Source: Pectobacterium sp. A5351 | Lineage (GTDB): Bacteria > Pseudomonadota > Gammaproteobacteria > Enterobacterales > Enterobacteriaceae | NCBI RefSeq assembly: GCF_028335745.1 | Contig: NZ_CP116477.1 | Coordinates: forward strand, 124,001 to 188,000 | DNA: 64,000 bases | Direction: 5' to 3' | In this document: positions 44,649 to 58,940 of the stretch, one piece after another | Layout of the letters: each line of letters starts with the position of its first letter | Numbering within the stretch: position 1 is the stretch's first letter | Notes under the pieces: generated by a model | Databases searched by the model: none | Told to the model about the DNA's origin: nothing | Seen by the model: the letters and a program-made list of their open reading frames with translations, nothing else | Position numbers and translations under genes: made by a program

Positions 44649-45659
44649 TTACAGCAAAAACTCGTGCAGAGTGCGATCCTTGCGATCCAGATAGTGCGTC
44701 GATTTAATCCGGCGGATCGTACGGGATTTACCGCGGATCAGCAGCGTTTCTGTGGTAGCCATGTTGCCTTTACGCGCGATCCCGTCCAGTAAATCGCCTT
44801 TGGTGATGCCGGTCGCGGAGAAAATCACATTATCGTTACGCGCCATGTCATCAAGCTTGAGAACGCCGCCGGCTTCGATGCCCATTTGTCGGCAGCGTGC
44901 CAGCTCATCTTCACCGATACGGCGGTTTTCGGCGTTATCACCTTTGACCTGATGACGTGCCAGCAAACGTCCTTGCATGTCGCCATCAAGCGCGCGAATG
45001 ACGGCCGCCGAGATTACGCCTTCTGGTGCACCACCGATGCCGTACAGCACGTCAACTTCGCTCTCCGGCATGCAGGTGAGAATGGAGGCGGCCACGTCGC
45101 CGTCTGGAATCGCGAACACTTTCACGCCCAACTGCTGCATTTCCGCGATGCAGGCATCGTGACGCGGTTTAGCCAGCGTAATCACCGTTAACTGGCTGAG
45201 TGGTTTGCCCAGCTTGATCGCGACATTGCGTAGGTTGTCCGCCAGCGGCAGGTTGAGGTCAATTGCGCCTTTCGCGTCGGGCCCGACGATCAGTTTTTCC
45301 ATGTACATGTCTGGCGCGTGCAGAAATGCGCCTTTTTCACCGACAGCCAGCACGGCCAGTGCATTCGCCTGACCCATTGCCGTCATCCGCGTGCCTTCAA
45401 TCGGGTCGACGGCAATGTCCACGGCATCGCCCTGACCGGTGCCGACCTGCTCACCGATGAATAGCATCGGCGCTTCGTCGATTTCCCCTTCGCCGATGAC
45501 AATCTGGCCGTTGATATTGACCTGGTTCAGCATGATGCGCATCGCCTGTACGGCAGCATTGTCGGCGGCATTTTTGTCGCCACGGCCTAACCACTTATAG
45601 CCAGCCAGCGCGGCTGCTTCGGTGACGCGTGAGAACTCAATGGCTAATTCACGTTTCAT
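44649..45659 (-). CDS. glpX: Class II fructose-1,6-bisphosphatase GlpX
   Basis: A 336-aa gluconeogenic phosphatase converting fructose 1,6-bisphosphate to fructose 6-phosphate. Metal and substrate motifs are GEGEIDEAPMLFIGE near residue 57, AVDPIEGTRMT near 85 and GIGGAPEGVISAAVIRALDG near 186. It lies after glpF and glpK, as in E. coli, but a hairpin terminator precedes it, so it may also use its own promoter. Confidence 0.95.
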   Translation of the reverse strand: MKRELAIEFSRVTEAAALAGYKWLGRGDKNAADNAAVQAMRIMLNQVNINGQIVIGEGEIDEAPMLFIGEQVGTGQGDAVDIAVDPIEGTRMTAMGQANALAVLAVGEKGAFLHAPDMYMEKLIVGPDAKGAIDLNLPLADNLRNVAIKLGKPLSQLTVITLAKPRHDACIAEMQQLGVKVFAIPDGDVAASILTCMPESEVDVLYGIGGAPEGVISAAVIRALDGDMQGRLLARHQVKGDNAENRRIGEDELARCRQMGIEAGGVLKLDDMARNDNVIFSATGITKGDLLDGIARKGNMATTETLLIRGKSRTIRRIKSTHYLDRKDRTLHEFLL

Positions 45660-45741
45660 AAATACCTGTCTGTTGTCGATCGGGAAAGGAAGAGATGTGG
45701 CAGCGATTTTATCACAACGGGAGAAGGGCGATTGAGCGAGA

Positions 45742-45772
45742 TGAAAAAACGGGCGCGACAGGCGTGCCCGTT
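45742..45772 (-). terminator. Hairpin between glpK and glpX
   Basis: Stem AACGGGC/GCCCGTT, followed on the minus strand by six T residues. It can end the glpFK transcript before glpX; read-through may still supply some glpX expression. Confidence 0.75.
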
Positions 45773-45793
45773 GTTGATGGATTAGTGGATGGA

Positions 45794-48198
<2,405 letters not shown>

Positions 48199-48297
48199 AT
48201 TTTTTTCCTGCTGGGTAACGTACAGAGTGGTAGGTCTAAGGATACCGCTTAGTGGCATCCTCTGTTTTAAATGTATTTATGATGTGAATTTATCGTT

Positions 48298-48317
48298 AAT
48301 GCTCGAAAACGAGAAAT
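48298..48317 (-). promoter_or_regulatory. GlpR-like operator upstream of glpF
   Basis: AATGCTCGAAAACGAGAAAT resembles the GlpR operator (ATGTTCG-N4-CGAACAT type), with the central TCG-N4-CGA conserved. It lies 100 bp before glpF. Repression by GlpR, relieved by glycerol 3-phosphate, is expected from the family. Only one clear site is seen. Confidence 0.6.
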
Positions 48318-48435
48318 ATCGAAATTTAAATGTGTGTTGCGTGTCAAAAAAATGAGCGTATTCGCTTATAAAATGACTCTAAGTGATTTTTCACACAGGG
48401 GTGATAGTAACGCTCAGGTTAAATTTATTAACACT

Positions 48436-48558
48436 TACCCGTCATACTTCAAACTGTATGTGCGTTGGCTTCCCTTACTCACCCCAGTCACTTACTGGTG
48501 TAAGCTCCTGGGGATTCGTGCGATTGCCGCCTTCCTACAATTTGAATTATTTTGGGTA
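48436..48558. repeat. ERIC element, full length (glpF-zapB gap)
   Basis: About 123 bp: TACCCGTCATACTTCAAA, core CACCCCAGTCACTTACTGGT, arm GTAAGCTCCTGGGGATTC and right end TTTGAATTATTTTGGGTA. It is the closest in this window to the classic ERIC consensus. It lies in the divergent gap between glpF and zapB. Confidence 0.92.
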
Positions 48559-48894
48559 ACATAGGAGTAATGGGGAGGCGAACAGGAGTCGTTTTCAGCC
48601 TATGCCACTCGCTTTTCCGTTTGCGCAGCTTGTTTTTCAGTTCGCGCTGCCCGTTTTTCAGTTTGTACTGATAGTGTTACATAAGAAAAGCTGCCACACT
48701 CGTGTAGTGGGGGATGTGCGCTAGACAGGTGGCGGTTGGCTACATACAATTTCGCTATGGTCTGTCTTGCCAGCCGTCCCGCGGTCAGGATTATGTTTAC
48801 GGGCGGATGGCGGCACCGTTGGGTGTTGGTTACAGAGTCCGAAAGCCAGCGTTAACCGATCTTTGCCTTGTTGCGATTAAAAGGGGTTTGAAGA
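48559..48894 (+). promoter_or_regulatory. zapB upstream region
   Basis: 336 bp between the ERIC element and zapB. It contains two similar CGTTTTTCAGTTTG-like and TGTTTTTCAGTTCG-like segments (about 48630-48665) and, near the gene, AAGGGG before the ATG. I see no ORF with family features and no clear operator. The zapB promoter must lie here. Confidence 0.4.
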
Positions 48895-49134
48895 ATGTCA
48901 TTTGAAGTGTTTGAAAAGCTGGAAGCGAAAGTTCAGCAGGCGATTGATACCATCACGCTGTTGCAAATGGAAATTGAAGAGCTGAAAGAGCAGAACAACG
49001 CGCTGTCGCAGGATGTTCAGGCGGCAGCGGGTTCACGTGACGCGCTGGTGCGCGAGAACGAACAGTTGAAAGAAGAGCAAGTGGTATGGCAAGAGCGCTT
49101 ACGCGCGCTGTTAGGCAAAATGGAAGAAGTCTGA
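48895..49134 (+). CDS. zapB: Cell-division factor ZapB
   Basis: A 79-aa, all-helical coiled-coil protein ([20 protein letters not shown] to [11 protein letters not shown]). It is cytoplasmic, binds the Z ring through ZapA and aligns it with the terminus region via MatP. The length is normal. It converges on rraA across a shared terminator. Confidence 0.93.
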   Translation: MSFEVFEKLEAKVQQAIDTITLLQMEIEELKEQNNALSQDVQAAAGSRDALVRENEQLKEEQVVWQERLRALLGKMEEV

Positions 49135-49183
49135 TAGGACTTGCCGGCTCAGACGAAGGAATCAATTATCGATTGAGCCAAAT

Positions 49184-49210
49184 AAAAAAGGGCGGTTATC
49201 GCCCTTTTTT
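49184..49210. terminator. Bidirectional terminator between zapB and rraA
   Basis: Perfect 11-bp stem AAAAAAGGGCG/CGCCCTTTTTT with loop GTTAT. The A and T tracts let it end both the zapB (+) and rraA (-) transcripts. Confidence 0.92.
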
Positions 49211-49252
49211 GTGATGATGTTACCGCAATAAAAACGCGGAGATTCAACGATA

Positions 49253-49765
<513 letters not shown>

Positions 49766-49872
49766 TCATGAGTATATCCCTTTCTGGCGGCTGTTGGCAA
49801 AATCATCAAATGTTAACTTGATGCGCATCAGTAAATACGCACCGCTTTTCGCCTTCGCTCACTTTACCCGCA

Positions 49873-50790
49873 CTAACTCAGTATCACGCCAACGGCGAAC
49901 AGAATGTTGGTCAGCAGCGCGCCTTTCACCGTTTTTTCCAACATCGGACGCATGCTGAATGCGCTGGTTTCACGCAGCACATAGCGCGCCTGTTTAATCA
50001 GCAACGGAAGCGTCAGAATAAAGAGCCAACCCGCCAGGCTGTGCAGATAAAACGTGGCAAACAGACCGAGACAAACTGGTGCTAGCAACAGCAGTATTGT
50101 GTGGTAGAAACGCGCTTTTTCCGCGCCGAGGCGCACCGCCAGCGTGTTCTTGCCACTGATGCGATCGTTGTCGATATCGCGCAGGTTGTTGATGTTCAAG
50201 ACCGCTGTCGCCAACAGACCGCAGGCCGTGGCAGGTAGCATCACGATACTGTCGAAGTGGCCAGTTTGCAGATAATACGACCCGGCGACGCTGAGCCAGC
50301 CGAAAAAAATCAGCACCGAGATATCGCCGAGCCCAATGTAACCGTAGGGTTTGTTACCGACGGTATAGGTGATGGCGGCGAAAATCGCCAGCAGCCCCAG
50401 AATCAGGAAGCCAAAGATATCTGCGGGCTTTTCACACGCCAGAATCACCAGACTCACGCCGGAAATGATGGTGAGCGCCACGGTCACGATTAGCGCATTG
50501 CGCAGCTGCGTCAGCGTAATGGCACCGGTTTGGATGCCACGCAACGGCCCGATACGCTCCTCGGTGTCGCTGCCTTTTATCGCATCCCCATAGTCGTTCG
50601 CCAGATTGGAAAGGATTTGCAGCAGTCCGGCGGTCAACAACGCCAGTAATGCTACGCCCGGTTTAAAGCTGCTATGCCAGCTCGCAATCGCCGAGCCAGT
50701 GACGATGGACGCAAAAGCTAATGGCAACGTCTTTGGACGCAGGCTATCCAGCCAGGCTTTGGTTTTGCTGCTATGGGTCGATAAGGTCAT
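49873..50790 (-). CDS. menA: 1,4-dihydroxy-2-naphthoate octaprenyltransferase MenA
   Basis: A 305-aa UbiA-family membrane enzyme of menaquinone synthesis. It joins an octaprenyl chain to dihydroxynaphthoate. The prenyl-diphosphate motif LSNLANDYGDAIKG lies near residue 65, and the second acidic motif NINNLRDIDNDRISG near 200. Eight or nine helices are expected. ATG 50790 is chosen; an upstream TTG would add four residues. The order rraA-menA-hslU matches E. coli. Confidence 0.93.
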   Translation of the reverse strand: MTLSTHSSKTKAWLDSLRPKTLPLAFASIVTGSAIASWHSSFKPGVALLALLTAGLLQILSNLANDYGDAIKGSDTEERIGPLRGIQTGAITLTQLRNALIVTVALTIISGVSLVILACEKPADIFGFLILGLLAIFAAITYTVGNKPYGYIGLGDISVLIFFGWLSVAGSYYLQTGHFDSIVMLPATACGLLATAVLNINNLRDIDNDRISGKNTLAVRLGAEKARFYHTILLLLAPVCLGLFATFYLHSLAGWLFILTLPLLIKQARYVLRETSAFSMRPMLEKTVKGALLTNILFAVGVILS

Positions 50791-50877
50791 GGTGTGCTTC
50801 AATTTTTATTGACGATTCAATTGCGTGAATCATCCGTTTATAAACAAGAAAAGTCAGTGATGGCGGCGTCAGAAACA

Positions 50878-50905
50878 AAAGTGGGAGGCCAACGCCTCCC
50901 ACTTT
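50878..50905 (-). terminator. Terminator after hslU
   Basis: A 12-bp stem AAAGTGGGAGGC/GCCTCCCACTTT with a 4-nt loop, followed on the minus strand by TTTTGTTT. It ends the hslVU transcript. Confidence 0.9.
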
Positions 50906-50935
50906 ATCGTTAATCGTGCGATCCGCGAAAACGGA

Positions 50936-52267
50936 TTATAAGATAAATCGACTCAGATCTTCATCTGCTACTAATTCATCCAGATGATTACGTACGTAAT
51001 CTGCGTCAATGGTAACGCTTTGGCCGTTCATTTCGCTGGCGTCGTAAGACACGTCTTCAATCAGACGCTCCATCACGGTATGCAGACGGCGCGCGCCGAT
51101 ATTCTCGGTGCTTTCGTTTACCTGCCAGGCGGCTTCGGCAATACGGCGGATGCCATCGGCGGTGAACGAAATATTCACGCCTTCCGTCGCCATCAGCGCT
51201 TTGTACTGCTCGGTCAGCGAGGCGCTCGGCTCTGTCAGGATGCGCTCAAAATCTTCCGTCGTCAGCGCCTGCAATTCCACACGAATCGGCAGACGTCCCT
51301 GCAATTCTGGAATCAGATCGGACGGGCTGGCAACCTGGAACGCGCCAGAGGCGATAAACAGGATATGGTCGGTTTTGACCATCCCGTGCTTGGTGGATAC
51401 GGTGCAGCCTTCAACCAGCGGCAGCAGGTCGCGCTGAACGCCTTCACGAGAAACATCCGGGCCGGAGCTTTCGCCGCGCTTACAGATTTTGTCGATCTCA
51501 TCGATGAATACGATACCGTGCTGCTCAACGGCTTCAATCGCCTGCTGCTTCAGCTCTTCCGGGTTCACCAGCTTGGCGGCTTCTTCTTCTATCAGCAGCT
51601 TGAAGGCATCTTTGATTTTGATCTTGCGGGCTTTTTGCTTCTGGCCTGCTAGATTCTGGAACATGGACTGGAGCTGGTTGGTCATCTCTTCCATGCCCGG
51701 TGGTGCCATGATCTCTACGCCAACGGGTGCGGCAGCCAGATCGATCTCGATCTCTTTGTCGTCCAACTGGCCTTCACGCAGTTTCTTGCGGAATGCCTGA
51801 CGTGCAGCGGAAGGTTCAGGCGTGCTTTCTGCCTGCCCCCAGTTGTTCTTCGCTGGTGGAATCAGCACGTCCAGAATGCGGTCTTCCGCCATCTCTTCCG
51901 CACGGAAGCGGTTTTTTTCGATGGACTGGAGGCGCACCATTTTGATCGCGGAATCCGTCAGATCGCGGATGATGGAGTCAACTTCTTTACCGACATAGCC
52001 CACTTCGGTGAATTTGGTTGCTTCCACTTTGATGAACGGCGCATTGGCGAGTTTCGCCAGACGCCGAGCGATTTCGGTTTTACCTACGCCGGTTGGGCCG
52101 ATCATGAGAATGTTTTTAGGCGTCACTTCGTGGCGGAGCGCTTCGTCCAGCTGCATACGACGCCAGCGGTTACGCAGTGCGATGGAAACGGCGCGTTTCG
52201 CTTTATGCTGGCCGATGATATAGCTGTCGAGTTCGCTGACTATCTCGCGCGGGGTCATTTCAGACAT
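50936..52267 (-). CDS. hslU: ATP-dependent protease ATPase subunit HslU
   Basis: A 443-aa AAA+ unfoldase, the same length as in E. coli. Walker A is [20 protein letters not shown] near residue 57, Walker [11 protein letters not shown] near 252, and the C-terminal EDLSRFIL inserts into HslV. An intermediate domain (about 110-240) recognises substrates. With HslV it degrades misfolded and regulatory proteins in the cytoplasm. It follows hslV by 9 bp. Confidence 0.97.
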   Translation of the reverse strand: MSEMTPREIVSELDSYIIGQHKAKRAVSIALRNRWRRMQLDEALRHEVTPKNILMIGPTGVGKTEIARRLAKLANAPFIKVEATKFTEVGYVGKEVDSIIRDLTDSAIKMVRLQSIEKNRFRAEEMAEDRILDVLIPPAKNNWGQAESTPEPSAARQAFRKKLREGQLDDKEIEIDLAAAPVGVEIMAPPGMEEMTNQLQSMFQNLAGQKQKARKIKIKDAFKLLIEEEAAKLVNPEELKQQAIEAVEQHGIVFIDEIDKICKRGESSGPDVSREGVQRDLLPLVEGCTVSTKHGMVKTDHILFIASGAFQVASPSDLIPELQGRLPIRVELQALTTEDFERILTEPSASLTEQYKALMATEGVNISFTADGIRRIAEAAWQVNESTENIGARRLHTVMERLIEDVSYDASEMNGQSVTIDADYVRNHLDELVADEDLSRFIL

Positions 52268-52276
52268 AGTTGATCC

Positions 52277-52807
52277 TTACGCCTTGGAGGCTAATTCTTC
52301 TATCGTGTGGAACTGGTTGGTGTAGATACAGATGTCGCCCGCAATCCCCAGAGATTTCTCGACGATATCACGCGCACTCAGTTCGGTGTTTTCCAGCAAA
52401 GCACGCGCGGCGGCCTGCGCATAAGGACCGCCGGAACCAATGGCGATCAGATCGTTTTCAGGCTGCACGACATCGCCATTACCGGTAATGATCAGAGAAG
52501 CATTTTCGTCCGCGACGGCCAACAGGGCTTCCAGTTTGCGTAGCATACGGTCGGTACGCCAGTCTTTCGCCAGTTCGACAGCGGCTTTCACCAGATGACC
52601 CTGATGCAATTCCAGCTTGCGTTCAAAAAGCTCAAAAAGGGTGAAGGCATCCGCCGTGCCGCCTGCGAAACCGGCGATAACGCGGTCATGGTAGAGGCGA
52701 CGTACCTTACGCACGTTGCCTTTCATCACGGTGTTGCCCAGAGTGGCTTGTCCATCACCGCCAATGACCACCTGGCCGTTGCGGCGTACGCTTACGATTG
52801 TTGTCAC
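52277..52807 (-). CDS. hslV: ATP-dependent protease peptidase subunit HslV
   Basis: A 176-aa proteasome-beta-type peptidase. After removal of Met1 the N-terminal threonine ([20 protein letters not shown]) is the nucleophile. [17 protein letters not shown] and [16 protein letters not shown] are conserved. It forms a dodecamer capped by HslU. In E. coli the operon is heat-shock regulated; I cannot point to a sigma-32 promoter here with confidence. Confidence 0.97.
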   Translation of the reverse strand: MTTIVSVRRNGQVVIGGDGQATLGNTVMKGNVRKVRRLYHDRVIAGFAGGTADAFTLFELFERKLELHQGHLVKAAVELAKDWRTDRMLRKLEALLAVADENASLIITGNGDVVQPENDLIAIGSGGPYAQAAARALLENTELSARDIVEKSLGIAGDICIYTNQFHTIEELASKA

Positions 52808-52825
52808 GAGTTAGTCCCCGTTTGA

Positions 52826-52852
52826 AGAAAAAGATCCCCGCATGATTCGGGG
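52826..52852 (-). terminator. Hairpin between ftsN and hslV
   Basis: Stem CCCCG/CGGGG with a 7-nt loop, followed on the minus strand by ATCTTTTTCTT. It separates ftsN transcription from hslVU. Confidence 0.8.
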
Positions 52853-52890
52853 CACATTGATGTTATAGATGGGGGAAAGCGTGGGGTTTT

Positions 52891-53796
52891 TCAACCCCCG
52901 CTGGCAAGAGGAATACAGTTTGATGCGCCCGCACTCTTCAGGCGTTGGATCATGCTATCTGCGGCAGCACGGTTGTTATAAGGCCCCAGCATAATACGGT
53001 TCCATCCACCGTTGGAGGTAATGCGGCTTTCGATACCGGCAAATGCCAACTGCGCTCTCACCGATTCGGCAGGATCCAGGGTTTTGAATGAACCACATTG
53101 AATCGCCCAACGTTGCGTTTTTTCGACTTTTGGCGCTTCAGTCTGCTTGACCGGCTGTTGCTTCGGCGCTTCCTGTTTTGGCGTTTCTTGCCTTGCAATG
53201 TCTTGTCTTGAAATGTCTTGTTTTGGAATATCTTGTCTTGGAACCACTGGCGTCGTTTGCGTGACAGCCGGTGCCCGCGTGGTGGGCTGCGTCGTCACAA
53301 CAGGCTGCTGCTGCATTGGTTGTGTCGGCGGCTTAATCGTTACCTGAGAACGCGGAACCTGAGTCTGGTCGTTGTATGGCACCTCAGAGAGCTGCGTTGG
53401 CTGACGACGCATATCAGATTGCATCTGCTCCAGCAATTGGCGCTGTTCATCCGTCAACTGCACTGGCGACTGAATTTCGCCACCCGCAGAAGGCTCCGTT
53501 GGCGTTGTGACACCCAATTGGCGATTTTCCAGCTCTTTGATGTAGCGCCAGCGTTCTTCCGGCTTGGGTGGCAGCCCGTTACCTTTACCCACATTCTGAT
53601 GCGGCAGGACGGGTGAATCGTCGGGTTTATTATGGGCGATAAAGTACAGACCGCCCGCGAAGGTGACCAAAACGGCAACAGCGAGTGCGATCATCGTCTT
53701 GGACGCACCTGAAGCCTTGCCTTTTTTCCGGCTATTTGTCGTTTTCCGACGCGTCCCTGATGAACGTCCCCGGCTCACGTAGTCTCTTTGTGCCAC
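52891..53796 (-). CDS. ftsN: Cell-division protein FtsN
   Basis: About 301 aa. The start is the GTG at 53796, giving VAQRDYVSRGRSSG, which matches the FtsN opening; the frame upstream reads into an ERIC element. A basic cytoplasmic tail is followed by one helix (TMIALAVAVLVTFAGGLYFI), then the conserved GLPPKPEERWRYIKELENRQ. A low-complexity linker with repeated K/R-QDI and QETPK units leads to the C-terminal SPOR domain (RWAIQCGSFKTLDPAESVRA), which binds denuded septal peptidoglycan. The linker is shorter in Q-rich content than in E. coli. Confidence 0.93.
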   Translation of the reverse strand: MAQRDYVSRGRSSGTRRKTTNSRKKGKASGASKTMIALAVAVLVTFAGGLYFIAHNKPDDSPVLPHQNVGKGNGLPPKPEERWRYIKELENRQLGVTTPTEPSAGGEIQSPVQLTDEQRQLLEQMQSDMRRQPTQLSEVPYNDQTQVPRSQVTIKPPTQPMQQQPVVTTQPTTRAPAVTQTTPVVPRQDIPKQDISRQDIARQETPKQEAPKQQPVKQTEAPKVEKTQRWAIQCGSFKTLDPAESVRAQLAFAGIESRITSNGGWNRIMLGPYNNRAAADSMIQRLKSAGASNCIPLASGG

Positions 53797-53827
53797 TGTC
53801 GTTTCGCTGTGAATTGATAGGTAAATG

Positions 53828-54026
<199 letters not shown>

Positions 54027-54083
54027 ACATAATTAGGGGGTCATGTTACTGAACCCTCAAATATTTGACCAGCACCTGAAGTC

Positions 54084-55127
54084 TTAAAGCCTGTTACGGG
54101 CGTAATTCGGCGCGGCGACGCTGTCGCGTATGACCAGCTCACTGGACAACAGACGGGAACCGTTTTGTACCGTGTTACCTTGCAACTGCTCTAAGAGTAG
54201 CAGCATTGCCTCGCGTCCGATCTGATAACGGGGCTGGGCGATAGAAGTCAGCGGAGGCCAACTGTACTGCGCCTGTTCGATATCATCGAAACCGACGACG
54301 GAAAGGTCGCGCGGGATATCCAGCTCCATCTTTCTGGCCTGCGCCAGCACGCCCAGCGCCATGAGATCGCTATGACAGAAGATCGCGCTGGGCGGCTGCG
54401 GGTGCTGCATCAGTGCAATCAGGCCGTGCATCCCGGTTTCATAGGTGAAATCGCCCCGAAAGATGTACTGGTTGTCGATGAGAATCCCGTTGCGCCGTAG
54501 GGCCTGAATATATCCCTGTAGGCGATATTGGCTCAGGTGCATATGCTCCGGGCCAGCAATGCAGGCGATGCGCTGATGACCCGCCTGATGCAGATAATGT
54601 ACGGCTTCAAAGGCGGCGGTCAGGTTATCGATATGCACGGTGGGCAGCGCCAGATCCGGTGAAAACTCATTCGCCATCACCATCGGCGGCAGATTACGCT
54701 GCTCTTCCTGGCCTGCGTCAAACGGCAGATTAGAGCCGAGTAACAGCATGCCGTCGATCTGCTTGGTAATAATCAGGTCGACGAAGGTTTTTTCTTTCTG
54801 ATGCTGGTGGGCACAGTCGCCAATCAACACCAGATAGCCGTGTTCGGCTGCCGTTTCCTCGATCCCGCGAAATATTTCAGAGAAATAAGGATCGCAGATA
54901 TCCGGGACGATCGTCAGGATCGTGCGCGATTCGTTACGCTTGAGATTCCTGTTGAGCGCGTGGGGCGAATAGCCAACGGCGATGACAGCCTGCTCGACCT
55001 TCCTGCGGGTGGTCGCAGAGACTTTTTCTGGGTTCATTAACGTTCGGGATACGGTTGCGGTGGAAACGCCCGCCTCATCCGCCACGTCTTTCATCGTCGC
55101 CGTGGTGACGCCTTTCTTCTGCTTCAA
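54084..55127 (-). CDS. cytR: LacI-family repressor CytR
   Basis: A 347-aa repressor of nucleoside uptake and catabolism genes. It acts with CRP and responds to cytidine. The helix-turn-helix is TMKDVADEAGVSTATVSRTL (residues about 11-30). The hinge/core region ESRTILTIVPDICDPYFSEI and DLIITKQIDGMLLLGSNLPF match CytR rather than other LacI members. The order ftsN-cytR-priA agrees with E. coli. The 288-bp gap to priA holds nothing else that I can support. Confidence 0.95.
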   Translation of the reverse strand: MKQKKGVTTATMKDVADEAGVSTATVSRTLMNPEKVSATTRRKVEQAVIAVGYSPHALNRNLKRNESRTILTIVPDICDPYFSEIFRGIEETAAEHGYLVLIGDCAHQHQKEKTFVDLIITKQIDGMLLLGSNLPFDAGQEEQRNLPPMVMANEFSPDLALPTVHIDNLTAAFEAVHYLHQAGHQRIACIAGPEHMHLSQYRLQGYIQALRRNGILIDNQYIFRGDFTYETGMHGLIALMQHPQPPSAIFCHSDLMALGVLAQARKMELDIPRDLSVVGFDDIEQAQYSWPPLTSIAQPRYQIGREAMLLLLEQLQGNTVQNGSRLLSSELVIRDSVAAPNYARNRL

Positions 55128-55415
55128 CGCTTTTCTCCTTGCGTCAGCGTTAACTGGCGCTGACTGTCAGCAGAACGCTCCTGCCTGCTGACTCTCTATG
55201 ATGACGGGTAACGCTTTTCGGTGCAGTGTGCCGATGGAGTGGCGCTATGCGTCAGTACACGACCAGCCTCAGCATACTGCCTGCGCAGACAGTGATAACA
55301 GATTGAACGCAGGTTTTGTTGCTTAATTTGCACAGAAAGTGTGATGAATATCGTGTTCTCGACGCCGCTCGCAAAAAAGGCGTGGCAAAAAACCGAAATG
55401 ATCTAACAGGAAACG

Positions 55416-57927
<2,512 letters not shown>

Positions 57928-58143
57928 ATGAAAAAAGGTATTCACCCGAATTATTCTGCAGTTACTGTAACTTGCTCTTGCGGTAACGTGATCAAAACCC
58001 ATTCTACCGTGGGTCGTGACCTGAACCTGGACGTTTGTGGCGAATGCCACCCGTTCTACACCGGTAAACAACGTGATGTTGCAACGGGTGGCCGTGTTGA
58101 CCGCTTCAACAAGCGTTTCTCCGTACCAGGCACTAAAAAATAA
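57928..58143 (+). CDS. rpmE: 50S ribosomal protein L31 (zinc-binding form)
   Basis: A 71-aa ribosomal protein. It is the C+ form with the zinc cysteines in CSCGN and VCGECHPF. The tail [19 protein letters not shown] is highly conserved. It helps bridge the ribosomal subunits. A zinc-free paralogue, if present, would be elsewhere. It is divergent from priA, as in E. coli. Confidence 0.97.
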   Translation: MKKGIHPNYSAVTVTCSCGNVIKTHSTVGRDLNLDVCGECHPFYTGKQRDVATGGRVDRFNKRFSVPGTKK

Positions 58144-58177
58144 GTTTTACTGGTCAATTGGCACAGTAACTTTCTGC

Positions 58178-58205
58178 AAAGGCACCGAATGGTGCCTTTG
58201 TTGTT
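58178..58205 (+). terminator. Terminator after rpmE
   Basis: Stem AAAGGCACC/GGTGCCTTT with loop GAAT, followed by GTTGTTTC. The T tract is interrupted, so the strength is moderate. Confidence 0.7.
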
Positions 58206-58224
58206 TCTGGCGTGTCAGTGCTGT

Positions 58225-58635
58225 TCATCGGGAAGACGAGATTCGCTCTAATGCCGCCTGTGCGAGAAAACCTGAGCGGCTTTTAAATTCAGGATTACTC
58301 GCTACGCAACGATCAATTCTGTCAATCAGCGATTTAGGCAGCGTGACGTTAATTTTTTCTGAACCGCCCATTAAGCGTGTCACATCGATATCAACAACCG
58401 CCCAGGTGTACCCTGCGTATTCTGCGCTTTTTGCCAACTGGCCTACTGACGACACGGTGGGAATATCCTGACCCATCTCTATCAGCAGTTCGATATGTCC
58501 GGTAATTGCCTCTTTCGCATTCGTGATGGCATCGTCTAGCGTATCGCCTGCAGAAAAACAGCCCGGTAGATCTGGCACGGTTACACCGTATGCGTGGGTA
58601 TCGTCGCCTGCTTCAATTGCAATCGGATAAAACAT
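58225..58635 (-). CDS. hicB: HicB-type antitoxin
   Basis: A 136-aa antitoxin. The N-terminal partial RNase-H-like fold is seen in GVTVPDLPGCFSAGDTLDDA, typical of HicB. The C-terminal ribbon-helix-helix domain is INVTLPKSLIDRIDRCVASN followed by RSGFLAQAALERI. It lies downstream of hicA (27 bp). It neutralises HicA and represses the operon. Confidence 0.9.
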   Translation of the reverse strand: MFYPIAIEAGDDTHAYGVTVPDLPGCFSAGDTLDDAITNAKEAITGHIELLIEMGQDIPTVSSVGQLAKSAEYAGYTWAVVDIDVTRLMGGSEKINVTLPKSLIDRIDRCVASNPEFKSRSGFLAQAALERISSSR

Positions 58636-58662
58636 AATTAAGCCTCTTCGAGTCAGCGATGA

Positions 58663-58842
58663 TCATATTCCTGCTTGTTTCCTGATGCTTTTTACCGTGC
58701 CTATCGGTAAATCTTTCTTAGGGTGGGGGATTGTGACTAACCCCGGTTTGCTAGGGTGCATAAAATGGTGGTGACTTCCGTTCACTCTTATCAGCTCCCA
58801 CCCATCGGCCTTGATTTCTGCTATTAACGTCCTGCTATCCAT
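58663..58842 (-). CDS. hicA: HicA-type mRNA interferase toxin
   Basis: A 59-aa protein found by translating the minus strand: MDSRTLIAEIKADGWELIRV, then NGSHHHFMHP, and ending GTVKSIRKQAGI. It has the dsRBD-like HicA fold with the catalytic histidine in the G-S-H-H-H-F motif. It cuts mRNA when free of HicB. It is the first gene of the pair and has a full-length, uninterrupted frame, so the system looks intact. Confidence 0.88.
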   Translation of the reverse strand: MDSRTLIAEIKADGWELIRVNGSHHHFMHPSKPGLVTIPHPKKDLPIGTVKSIRKQAGI

Positions 58843-58940
58843 CCCTGCACCCCGTTGCCCTTTACTACGATAACGATAACCCCAATAACTCCATCTGGCA
58901 ATATTTTGGGGTTGTTGGAGTTATTTTAAACCTGCATTTT

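Noticed and set aside
48365..48400. GTGATTTTTCACAC upstream of glpF as a CRP site
   Set aside because: The half-sites are spaced by four rather than six bases, so it does not fit CRP.
48714..48905. 63-codon frame before zapB as a gene
   Set aside because: No recognisable motif, overlaps the zapB start, and lies in its promoter region.
53147..53347. Cys-rich 66-codon plus-strand frame inside ftsN
   Set aside because: It is the antisense of the repetitive Gln/Pro linker of ftsN; the cysteines come from the reverse of QDI/QET repeat codons.
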